Positions 1 through 11,900 of a stretch of 64,000 bases of DNA are shown here, piece by piece (within the stretch, counting starts at the first letter, position 1; every line of letters begins with the position of its first letter). The notes beneath the pieces are model-generated. The model made no database searches. It was not told the origin of the DNA and saw only the letters and a list, made by a program, of their open reading frames with translations. Source of the stretch: Ditylenchus dipsaci (Eukaryota > Nematoda > Chromadorea > Rhabditida > Anguinidae). The DNA lies in assembly GCA_004194705.1 (NCBI GenBank), contig SADC01000449.1:1-64000 (forward strand). The letters are read 5' to 3'. The position numbers and the translations under genes were made by a program.

Positions 1-1330
1 ATTACAACGTTCACAAAAGGATTTCTCGCATCATTCCATTACGGATCGTCCATCCATCTGGGCTTCGGTGAAATTAAGAGAGCCCACGACATACGCACTC
101 TGCATATTGGCAAATAAAAGATCCGCAATCAAAAATGTCCGTCTGGCGAGAACGTCCTGTAACTTCAGGTTGTTTATCAATCAAGAAGTAATTAAACATA
201 CCTTTGGGCAGAATGCGATTCAGCTTATACTAGGATCCAGAGCCTTCGTAGCCATACTCATATTCTTGTATATAGCATATTCTTGCGAAATTCCCGTAAA
301 TTATTGTTGTGTCGTATGCTATTTCAAACAATTTTACCTTAATCAGAGTGTTGTAACCTGTGCCATCCCCAAGAAGTGAATCGTAATAGGAGATTCACGG
401 CTGCTTTATTGTCTTTGGGCGATCATTTGGGAGTAAATAGAAGTTCACGGTTTTGCCATTCAACCACGCAGTCCGTTGTTAAGCACTACAGATGCTCTCT
501 GTTTTATATAATTCCAGACTGTGCAGGCACCCTTCACATGATTCTGCTCTGAAAACGACTAATAATTCAGCAAAAATTCAATAGAAGTTCACCATAGCGC
601 TGTTTAATTGTGATGACTTCCAATTTATTTTTGACTTTTCGGACGTTCTTTTTTTTGATCAACCTTACTCTCCCTATTTGAAACAACTGAAGATAAAAAA
701 TAAAACCAGACCATCCGATAAATAGTTACCTGGTGGTTCGAATACTGGTATTCGGCCCAAGTTTATAGCTATCGATTACAGAAATTCGATCATTGCATCT
801 GGTCACATCGCCTCACCGTGTTGTTGATATATTCGTCTACATCCACTTATGCTTGCCCTCGAGCGGCTTCTTCGCCCCGCCCAATGGAGCAGTAACTCGC
901 TGGCTCTGCAATCCTAAATTCACGTCGTAGGCCTGAAGAGTGTGTCCCCAACGGAGTGATTTAGAAAAAATATACTGACCTTGAATCAATTTCAAATTGT
1001 AGGGTGGACGCAGTCAGAGCTGCGAATCAGCTGACCGTTGAAAGACTCTATTTCGTTGTGTTCGTTCTTGGCTCGTCATTCTCCACCCAAGCCTGAAGAT
1101 TTCATTTCGTTGATAGGGAAGCTACAAGAATATATTTCAACAGTCAACATGAAAAAAACTACCATGCTTTTCTTTGTTTTCCATTGCCTGTAAGTCGTCC
1201 ATTATAGTTTTCCTCGAAATAGTCTAGAATGATATCAAGCATGACTTCGTTCTCTAAATTTTCCATGTGTTCCCTAAAGTGTTCGTCAACAGCTTTTAGT
1301 GTCACCTTTAATTCAGACAAATGCTTGTTT
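1..1330 (-). CDS. Unidentified multi-exon gene, candidate exons
   Basis: Several minus-strand stretches look like exons. One at about 1163-1330 reads KHLSELKVTLKAVDEH, then ENEVMLDIILDYFEENYNG, and ends at a GT donor. Another at about 841-932 reads AYDVNLGLQSQRVTAPLGG and then GAKKPLEGKHKW, after a TTCAG acceptor. A third at 1-156 reads DVLARRTFLIADLLFANMQS and runs on for about 41 codons towards the window edge, after a TTACAG acceptor. A stretch at about 1000-1127 is open on both sides of one TGA. I do not recognise the product. They could be the 3' part of the WASP-like gene, since the 1163-1330 exon could continue its GTPase-binding domain, or a separate gene. Reading frames do not join cleanly between all exons. 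Confidence 0.4.
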
Positions 1331-1555
1331 CTACATCTATCACAGGCACGAACGTCAGGGCGGGAAATTCTGGGTGGCGCAAGCTAGTTTACTATTACAT
1401 CTTAGTTCAACACCATATTATGGGGAGACTTAATATCTTTGTAGTTTTCCTACCCTTTCGTGTGAGGCTACCTATCACCGAGATGGTTCCTCTTCATACC
1501 GTGATTTAACAACACCATAAAATATAATTATTTTGATAACAATCGTCTCAAGACA

Positions 1556-1665
1556 AATTTGGAGGTTCAATTTACCGGAGGGTCAATTTCCGGAGGTTCA
1601 ATTTACCGGAGGGTCAATTTACGGGGTTCAAATTTGTAGAGGTTCAATTGTAGAGGTTCAATTCA
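1556..1665. repeat. Tandem array of a short GGTTCAATTTACCGGAG unit
   Basis: A unit of about 16 bp (GGAGGTTCAATTTACC and variants with GGGTCAATTT) is repeated about six times. No inverted partner array was found nearby, so this may be half of a degraded array-ended foldback element like those elsewhere in the window. Confidence 0.6.
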
Positions 1666-1858
1666 CCTAGCGCCGGATAGAGGTAGTCCGGATAACCGAC
1701 AAGAACCAACTTTTTTTCAACCACTTTTCTCTGTCGAATTGTGATAGCGGTTTTTTTACCAACTTGCTCTTTCTTACTTTATCGCCTTCATAATTTTTTG
1801 CTTTCAGTTGACTTCGTTTATTCTGCAAAAGAACCCAGCTCACTTCTTCGCTACAAGT

Positions 1859-2358
1859 ATGGCTCGCACTAAGCAGACGGCGCACAAGACCGTTGGTGGA
1901 AAGACTCCCTCGAGCAGACTGCTCACAAGACTGTCGCTGGCAAGGCTCCTCGCAAAGCGCTCGCTACCAAACATGCGCCTGGATCTTCGGGTGCTATTGA
2001 CTAAAGAGCCTCATCGTTATCGTCCGGGAACCGTTGCTCTGCGTGAAATTCGCCGCTCCAGAAGACGACGCGACCTGCTGATCCGCAAGCTGCCCTTCCA
2101 GCGTTTGGTCCGAGAAATCGCTCAGAATACAAGACAGATCTTCGATTCCAGTACAGTAACTTTTTGATTGGCGTGTTGATTCCTGTCGACTGATCTTCTT
2201 ATTCAGGTCTTCTGCATGGTTGGCTATCCAAAGAGGCGGCTGAAGCTTATCTGAGGGGTCTGTTTCGAAGACACGAATCTCTGCGCCATTCCACGCCGAA
2301 GCGAGTTCCGATCATGCCGAAGGACATCACGTTGGCTCGTCGAATCGTGGAGAAGTGA
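1859..2358 (+). pseudogene. Histone H3-like locus with intron, frame breaks and a duplicated N-terminal tail
   Basis: The ATG at 1859 opens a reading of [16 protein letters not shown]. Further on, [16 protein letters not shown] and then [17 protein letters not shown] are unmistakable histone H3 blocks. A second copy of the tail ([19 protein letters not shown]) follows the first in another frame, so the tail is partly duplicated. A 56 bp intron (2151-2206, GT-AG) splits FQ|SSA, and exon 2 gives EAAEAYLRGLF, EDTNLCAI and IMPKDITLARRIVEK to a TGA at 2358. At least five single-base frame changes are needed to keep the H3 frame. H3 normally packages DNA in nucleosomes. This copy is probably a pseudogene or a strongly diverged variant, unless many of the breaks are assembly errors. 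Confidence 0.8.
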
Positions 2359-2945
2359 AGCGTCTCATCAATTGTTGCTTATAATTACTATCCTTGAAGC
2401 AAAGGTCCTTCAAGGGCCCTCGTTTTCTTCCTCATTTTGTGTTCCGTTTGCATGCAATAAGTTCGTCGCCCGGCTATTTGACTTACTATGGTGTACTACT
2501 TTTCGTTTGAGACTAATTTCTTTATCTCGTGTTATATTGTATTATCCGATAATATCATATTATATTCGTGACTGTAGCTGAAAACACTGGGAAATGTACT
2601 GTACTTGACTCACTATCGGATATTTGTCACTTTTTAAACTTTGCCCCATTATTTTTGTTCGTGCTACAATCGTCGCTTTTCACAATTGTTCTTCGCACTT
2701 TTCAGCACATTATAATGATTCGTAATTACTCCTACGGGTATCGACGTACCATTTTAGCGTTAAACTATTTTGGTAAATCACAGGGCAGCAGTACAGTCAT
2801 TTTGTAGCCCCATTCCTTAGCGACATTGTACAGAATGATAATTGTCGCGATAATTCATAAAAAATTTAAAACCAAAAAATTTTTTTAGCCGTCTAGTAGG
2901 CCAGAGAACAAACTTCTATATTAGAGATGTTTGCTGGTTACTTAC
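2359..2945. other. AT-rich spacer, nothing recognised
   Basis: No conserved coding block or clear inverted repeat was found between the H3-like locus and the GBD exon of the WASP-like gene. The short open frames here have no recognisable similarity. Confidence 0.5.
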
Positions 2946-5900
2946 CAGCTGCTCTAAGCAAGTCCCTCAACCACTGTCGTCCAGAGGTCGTGGTGTACAC
3001 CTGGCGACTGGAAACCTCCATCTTATCCGATCCAACATGAGCAAATGTCTGCAAATGGAACGTTTGTCAAAAACACATGACGAGAACACATTTTTACAAT
3101 CTTAATGAAACCGGGAAAATTTAAATTTCAGGAAAAATGGTACAGTCAAACCCTCGTTTAACCGTCACCCTCGAAAGTTCGTCCCACCTGTTTTGTCAAA
3201 TGTGATTCGCAGTTATTGCAGATTGTTACAAAAAAATAGTTTTATGTTTCCTAAGATTTAAGACCATCAATTATCTTAAGAGCCATTGCCACCTGTTCAA
3301 TTGTCCCCCCCAATTCAAATTTTTTTCCCTAATCATTGAACTTCTGTACGGATTTTGGCTGGTTTCTAACAAAACAAGGCCTAGAATTTAATTTTAGTAA
3401 AGTTAGTTGAGAAACCAAGTTCAAAATCCGTAAGAATTTCAATGATTAGGAAAAAAATTGAATGGGCGATAGACAACCGTTGTCGGGGACGGCAATGTCC
3501 CTTTAACCTGATTTTAAAAATGGGTGCGATTAATAAGGTGACGGGTCTTATGGGTGACATAAAAATGTTTTGGGGAAAAAATGATCGGCGAAAATCGGAA
3601 TTCTAGCAATATTTTTAATCAGACATTACAGCCACTGGTAAACAGAACTGGCATTTTTTGTAAATCAGAGTATTAAAGCGTGAAACCCAGGCGGGAACGA
3701 ACTTGAGGCGGCGTCACCATAACAATGTTTGACGGCAACCAGACATTTTCGTTAACTGTACGCGTCACTGTGTCGCATTACAGTTTATTGAAAAAGTGAC
3801 AATCGGTTCTGGTTGCCGGTTTGAGTATTGGTTTTTTGGAGCAGTTCTAGTATACACCCTTCATCAAGTCTAGTATACACCCTCAGTCAAATTAGCTTGG
3901 GGGACAAGGCAAATTTTTTAAATTAAAAAAATTTGCCTTGGTATCCCCAGCTAATTTGCTGAAGGGTGTATACTAGAATTTAGCCGGTTTTTGTTTACAA
4001 AATCTCGGGGGTTTTCACCTAGTAATGACAACTAGAGCAACTCACTTTAAAATCAGTTAGGTTTGCTATGTCCTCCTTGCGGTGTTTTGGCCTCTTGTCT
4101 CCTTTTTTAGCCTTTTTGCTTTCCTTGTTCAGCTTGTGCTGCTGCTGTGGCTTGGCTGCTGAACTTTGTTGGGGGTTGCGCTGTTGGCCAAACTCATCTG
4201 TGCATGCTGCTGTTGGTAGTGGGGGACAGTGCCTACAGCTGTGATGCGCCCGCATGGTGGGAAGGACTAGTGGTGGTGGGGGAAGGGGTGCTACAACTAC
4301 AGGAGAGAGATGGGGGTTGGGACCAGCTGGTCTGGAGGGGGGAGTTGCTCGCTAGGTGGTGGTTGTGCTGGGCAGTGATGCATGGTGCTGGTGTTCACTC
4401 GGTGTTCACGTTGATCTGCAAATGAAATCACAGTCATTTCTGTATTGAGTGTCTCAAAATACACAGGCTCCAAAACCATGTTTTATAGCTTTTGTTAACT
4501 CTATTTTAAAGTAACAAAAAATATTTTTTTGTAACAGGTTTGAATCCTCGGTTATACCAACGACCGGGAACACATTATGACCGGACAACGACCGGTACAA
4601 GTGCCAAATTTTGCCTTAGTCCCCTCTGTTAATTTTTAAATTTTTTCGATTTTTTTTATTATTTTGCGCACTTAGAATTAGGCTTAGGCAAGGGTAGGCA
4701 GCGCCCGTCAGGACGGACTCAAATGTGTGGTTTAAGCATACTTTTTAAGTTTACAAAAAAATTACCGTCGTTGTACCCGATCATATGTGTACCCGGTCGT
4801 AGCAGTTTTTCATAATTGACACTGACATGACACTGACACTAAGTCAGGCTGACATCTAAAATGACACAACAATGACATTGACATCTGACACTGACATGAC
4901 ATTTAAAATGGACACTAAATGCACTAAATGTCAGTGTCAGTGTCATTTAAAATGTCATTTCAGTGTCAGTGTCAACATGACGCAGTGTCAATGTCAGTGT
5001 CAGTTTTAAATTGACATGTCAGTGTCATTTAGATGTCAGTGTCATTTTAAATGTCAGTGTCAGTTTTAAATGTCAGTTTTTAACTGACATGTCAGTTTTA
5101 AATTGACATGTTCCTTGTGTCATTGCCATTAGGTGATTTTTGAGGTTTCCGCATCTATTTGTTTCTTTGTTTGATTTTTAGTTATGTCATTGTATATTCC
5201 AGCCTTTAGTCTTTAAGATCTTCTGCAGTATATGCCATAGTGTTTTAGTTACTCTTCGCTCTCCATACTTCTATCAGCAAGCAAGCAAGCAACTGCTCCC
5301 GGCAGCGGCAAAGGTGTAAAAGGACTCGCCAAAGAGGAGCAAACCGCCATCGCAAAGTTTGCTCGTCTCATACTTCAATCACAGCATTTATGCGAGTGTT
5401 TTTCTTTCAGATTCTGCTCGACCACATTTCATGGGATTACGAGCCTTCTATTCGTCGTTCTGGCCCGTTATGGTTGGCTTTTTTGAGTCAAGCGTATCTT
5501 GGTCTGATCTACGAAGAAACTCGCAGCGTGCTCAAGACATTCTTGAGAACGTGATCCGCACGCCGTTATCTACACGAGCACGCCAAGCGCAAGACGGTTG
5601 GTTCATTCTCACCTTCTCATCGTCCATTTACTCTTTAATTGTTGTAGGTTACCGTCATGGATCGTGGTCTATGCTCCGAATCGCCAGGGCAAAACTCCCA
5701 TGGCTTTGGTGAATGAATCGCTGCTGCCGTCCAGAATTTCTCCTAGTTATCTATTGTATTCGTTATGATCTTTTACGTTATTGGTTACTTCAACGCACTC
5801 TTAGTGTCTGTTGTTTTTCGAATAAAGAATCCCGTTTGAGCTGTTTTTCTTTTGCACATGTCCTTTTTGTGGTTTAGAGATTTGATTACGATGGGGGAAA

Positions 5901-8900
5901 GCTTTGAACAGCAGTCTAACAGGGAGCATTCTGATGTGTCATTTTTCAAAGCCTCATTGAGAGTTTTTTTACAGCGTGAAAAACGTGAAAATATTTTCAA
6001 CGTGAAAGCACACTTCTATAATGAAATGCTGCCCCTTTTAGATGTCACTTAAAGAACCGGGAGACAGGGCTCCCCTAGTTCCCGAAAACCATGACGGGTA
6101 TCAGGGGTTTTAAGCCTTTTCGGGAAATTTCATATTATTCATGATTTTGAGTTTTCTAACGCTTTTTCGGACATAGCTATTTACACCAGGATATTATGAT
6201 TTTACGGTATTATATGGTTGGTGTATGACTGAACTCAATTACTAGTGATATTTTCCAAACCAAGCGGGTCTCCTTTCAATTACTTTGAGTGCTCACAGCC
6301 AAAAATTTTTACAATGATCAAAACCACCAAAACTTTAGATATGTTACTCATACATATTTAACATATCTAAGATTGAGGTAGTTTTGACAACGTGAGAATG
6401 TTTTCGGGTACTGTTCACCCAATAAGTTTAAAGACGATATACGAAAGGTTCTAGACAATGAAGGTGATATCAGGAACTAAGGGCTATTTCAGGACCATAG
6501 AGTGTTCACGACTATTAATAGTATATCAGATCATTGAGGGTGGGCCTAGGCTTTTAAGGGTAGAACCGGACTTGCTGTGTTGCCTTGAAAATGTTGCAAG
6601 ATTTACGAAAACTGAAAATACCATCAAAACGTAATTTTACTACTGTAAACCATCATTGGAATGTCGAATTGGTGCAGAAACAAATTTCGGAACTCAAAAG
6701 CGAGAAAAAATTTGATCCACGCGAACGACTACTTTGTTTTTTATTACATGGAACATCCAGCGAAACTGCGGTTGGTTGCAAAGAAACATGTTTGAATTAC
6801 TTTGACCTCCTCGCGGCCAAATATCAGCACATTCCACATTGCGAGGGATAGTAATAAGCATGGCAGTACATGATGTGGTTATTAAGAACAACCAAAGAGG
6901 ACACGGAAATGAGCTAGTTTTGCGCAAAAATTAAAATAAAAAAGCGACGAGAACTGGCTGTACACCAAAACTGACATGTCAATTTAAAACTGACATGTCA
7001 GTTAAAACTGACATTTAAAACTGACACTGACATTTAAATGACACTGACATCTAAAATGACACTGACATGTCAATTTAAAACTGACACTGACATTGACACT
7101 GACTCATGTGACACTGACACTGACATGACATTTAAAATGACACTGACACTGACATTAATGTCAGTGTCAATGTCATTTCAGGTGATGTCATTTAGTCAGT
7201 GTTAGTGTCAGATGTGATGTCAATTATGAAACACTGGTCGTAGGGCAGTTTAGATCCTCCAGATGCTCCCTGCAAATTTTTTTAAGCCAACTTAATTTTT
7301 ATGCTAAAAATGTTGCAGACTATTTTCTAATCTGATGGGTTGAAAGCAGGGTTTCTGAATTACTATTCCAAAATTAGAGCAATTTCTTAAATTTTTGGTC
7401 ATTCAAAAACTGTTGCCTCAAATTTTTTTAAAACCTTATCTGGTCAGTTTACAGCCTGTTAGCTGACTTGAGAGCTGCAAGATATAAAAAAAAGATAGAT
7501 TTAGAAACCACAGAGAACAAAAGTTTTTGGAAATTTTCCGGGAGTTTTCAATGGGTAAACGGAATTCTGCAGCAGAATCTCATAATTCGAAGCTAATTCT
7601 CGTATTTTGCAGCAAATTTTTCTTTTCATTTTATTCTTGAATTTTCTTAATTTTTTTAAAGGTAATGACACCGTCATGTAGTCCTATGATTCTAGTTTCT
7701 AATAAACATTTCATTTAATGACCATCTCTAAAAAATTAGAGCAAAAAAGTAAAAGTATGAGCAAATAAAAATAATTTGTTCATACTTTCATTTTTTGTTC
7801 TACTTTTTCAAAGATGGTGCATAAATGACACGTCACTAGAAAACAAGAATCGTTAGGCTACATGTATGGTGTTTTACCTTTGAAAAAAAGTTAGAAATTT
7901 TAAGAAGAAGAAAATTAAAACAAAATTTTGCTGCAAAATTACGAGAAATTTGCTGCAGAATTCCATTTACCCGTTTTCAATTTGATCCGAGAAAATGAGC
8001 CAACAAACAGCGAAAAACATTAAAATTGAAAAGGCGAATTCAGATGTAGTAATGGCACAAAAGTCGGCGAACGCTTCTGCGCTGACTCATTTAGCACGTC
8101 TACAATACAACAACTAACAAAATTCGTGTGTTATCCACCCAGCCAACCAACATAGCATCAAAGAACCCGCCTGTGTGGAAAACCTCGTTTGTAAACAAGG
8201 GTCTTTTCTTGGGTAGCAGCTGCAGGCCCCAATCCTAGTGCTTTCTTCAAAGTCTTGTTGGATTGCCTGGTAATCACCTGTTGCCCACATCCACACCACC
8301 GCAATCGCCTTTGGCGACAAGTCGGTTTGCAGACATTCCCTAGAGAATAATTCTCGTAGCCTTCGAGGCATGTCTACTGCCCCTTTGAGGCAGTCACCCA
8401 TAATTAGGTTTAGCACTGGCTGAGGAGGCACTGGTCTTTTGCTTCAGCATCACGGGCATTTGGAGGAAGAAGAAGCTGTGGAAATCTTCTCTTCATTACA
8501 TTCAAGAGTGCGCTGCAGCATCAACCCACTATTTCTACTAAATGCGCACAAATAAAAATGTCTTTTCTTGAAACAGAAATCAGCTTGGTCTAGTATACTA
8601 ATTAGAAAATCTTTCTGGTTTCGGTCTCATTTGGAGACGACCGGACATTTAGCACATTTAGCCGTACTCAGCATGGTCGATTACAGATTAGCCCTTTCAA
8701 ATGTGAGCTTAGTTCAATTTTCAAATTCCTCTCGAGACAAAAAAACATTGAAAAAAATCAATATTTTAAATTTGATTACGAGTATCAGATTTAATTAACG
8801 CTTTTCTATGCAACGACCATGCTGACACGATCGCCGGTCTCAGAATTTAGATTTCTTCTATCAGCAGCAAGAACGTCAAAAATTCGAATTCCGCAAAATT

Positions 8901-11900
8901 TCTCACGCGGAATTTTCGCCTTGCCGCTGAATGGTCAATAAAAACAAATTTAATTTTTCCAAATACAATATTAACGCTAAAATTAATTACAATTTTCCTG
9001 GAAAATTCCCAGGAAATTTTCCATTTGACAACTTTAGTTTTGACGGAATTTTTGCGAAAGGCTTTGTTGCCAACCGTCATACCGCCGATTATTTCCCATT
9101 CTAACACTTTTAAATAAAATACTTAGACCACTCAAAACTCTGAAAAAACTTGGGTATCAATACAAAAACAGCTAATAACAAGCCAAGCTGATTTCTTTTT
9201 CAAAAAGTTGCACAAACTTCGGAAGCAATCTGCTGCTCCTTCTGCATGTTAAATCCCAGAAGTGTAGAGACCAGTAGAAGGTGATGCTGCGAAGTGGTAG
9301 CTTCCTTGTTTGGCCTGGTCACCACTTCCACTTCTCCCAAACATGCGGACCTTTGCTAACTGGGTCAACTTCTCTCTTGTTTGCAGTTAGCAGCAGCAAG
9401 TCTAGTCTTGTTTAGGTATTGCTGGTTGCTGCCAGGTATTATTGACCATATGCTGCCCAAATACTGGTCTTCTGGTTCCCGAGTAGCTATTGCAATGGAT
9501 GTGGTTGGAGTTTGAAATAAGGTCTTTGGAGATTTCGTGGTGGTAGGCAGGACTGCTTGGATTGCACTTGCAGCACTCGGCCAATTGTCGTAGTGTTGGT
9601 GTTTTGGTTCTCCTGGAGGTTCGGCTTAGGCAGCACTTTTCAGGTTGCTGGTCTTCAGGAGGTGGAGAGGGAGGAAGTGGGCCCGTCTAGAGGGGCGTTG
9701 GCATTTGTAGTGTAGAAAAATGGCAGGGTGTCCATTCAAGCTACTACCGTCATGGGTTTTTGTAAAGGCTGGGGGATTGAATTAGTAGGGCTAAATTTTA
9801 GTCAGGGCTTGCTTTAGGAGGTTAGATCTGAGCCAAAATTTTAAAAATCGTCATTTTCTCAAATTTTAAAATTTTTAAAAGCCTTAATTGAAACTGTTAG
9901 ATGCTTGAAGGAGGGGGAAAAGCCATTTAGGTTTGAAAAGTGGCTTCGGTGTTTATGGTCATAAAAAGAGTGCGCAGGTTCGATCCCGCATGCGGTGCAA
10001 TTTACCTTTTTTGGCTGTGTTGGCCAGTTCTAGGAGTATTTGGTCGCTGATTCCGAATCTGGCGTCAAAAAGGTAAGAACTGGTCAACAAGCCTCGAAAA
10101 ATAGTTTGCCACCACGTGGTTATCGAACCTACAACACCATTTTGGGCCAGAAACGCAAATGTTTACGCACTGCGCCATGGAATCCACTTTTTCAAACCTC
10201 AATGCTTTTCCCCTCCTTAAACTGTGAGCAGCACTATGGTCTTAACAAAAAAATTGTAGACAAAGAGTGATGATCTCGAGTTGGTCTATTCACCCTGACA
10301 AGGGGGCGGGCAATCCATGCTTCTTCCACCACCACTGCTACTGCTAATCTCGAGTAATCGCGAGGGTTAGACTTGTTTTGTTTAGAGAAAGGGCTTACTG
10401 CAAAACAGCACTGTTTCTAGTTACTTTGTTGGCTGCTGCTGCTCATCTAAAGCTGTCTTCAACCAGCCTCATAAAAACCACCAAGAATTAGCTGCTAATC
10501 CTGGGGATAAGGAAATCTTCGAGATAAATGTTGTGTGCGACTGCTAATATTGGCAATTACAATATGGAAGAAAACAGTGTTTGATAGATCTTTAGACTTT
10601 CTGAGTCCTAACCCGGCACCTTATTTTTTTTAGAAAGAAGATAGCATCAGGTACAAAAAAAGGAGTCATTAATTGAAAAGTTTAGAAGTAGACATTTATA
10701 CAGGGGCAATACTTTTTTTTGTCACAGATCACCTTCTTTGTCACAGATTCACTTTTTTCTGTCACAGATTTGATTGTCACAGATTCACTTTTTTCTGTCA
10801 AGATTCACTTTTTTTGTCACAGATTCACTTTTTTTTGTCCCAGATTTCCTCATTTCTGTCCCAGATTAGCTCAACCACAGGGGACCAAGCACTTACAAAA
10901 TTGGTCAAAAAATTTTCTCTCATAACAGCCTGAAGTTTTTCTATAACGTTTCTATCATGTTTAAGCATTTTCGCCAAAATTATTTTTTCCGCAAAAATTT
11001 TTGCCTTGGGGGACCAAGGTAGTCCAAAGTTTTCAGGAGCCTGAAATGGGACCTTGGTCCCCAAGGCAAAATTTTTGCGGAATAAATAATTTTTGGCGAA
11101 AATGCTTAAAACATGATAAAACGTTATAGAAAAACTTCAGGCTGTTATGAGAGAAATTTTTTTTGACCAATTTTTTAAGTGCTTTGGTCCCCCTGTGTTT
11201 GACTAAATCTGGGACAGAAATGAGAAATCTGTGACAAAAAAAAGTGAATCTGTGACAGAAAAAAGTGAATCTGTGACAAATCAAATCTGTGACAGAAAAA
11301 ATGAATCTGTGACAAAAAGAGTGAATCTGTGACAAAAAAGTTTTGCCCTTTATACAGTCGACTCCCGATAACCGCTACTCCCTCATTCGTTCCGCCTAGG
11401 TATGACACTTTTTTAATTCAATTTTTGAAGTCTTTTGCCGAAATAATCCGTCAGTAGCAAGATAATTTTTAATGTTTTTAAAAATAATTTTTAAAAATGT
11501 TAAACTTATGGGCCTAAGATCCGTGCCTCTCGATAACTCGACACCCTACTTAAGGACCATTGTCGTCCCCGACAACGAGAATTTCAAATGTTTGAATTCG
11601 CGCGGACAGTTCTCTTTCGTCTTTCATGTACTCTTTGAGATCTTCGAAGCAAGTCAAAAGAGTAAAATGAAAGAGGAAAGAGAACTGTCCCGCGCGAATT
11701 CAAACATTTGAAATTCTGTTGTCGGGGACGGCAATGGTCCTTTAAATCGAGATGCGTGGGTCTTAGTGGCGACCAAAGCGAAAATTGTGTTTTTTCACAT
11801 TATAGTATAAAAAAATTATCATCGCAATTGAGTCAATCTGTAAAAACAGAATTTTGAAAAACGATTTAAGAAAAAATTATGCAGTTTAAAAATGTCTATT

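Noticed and set aside
1321..1509. Plus-strand open frame beside the 1163-1330 exon
   Set aside because: No protein similarity; the minus strand has the better coding signal.
4147..4425. Plus-strand Trp/Val-rich open frame
   Set aside because: It is the shadow of the proline-rich WASP exon on the minus strand.
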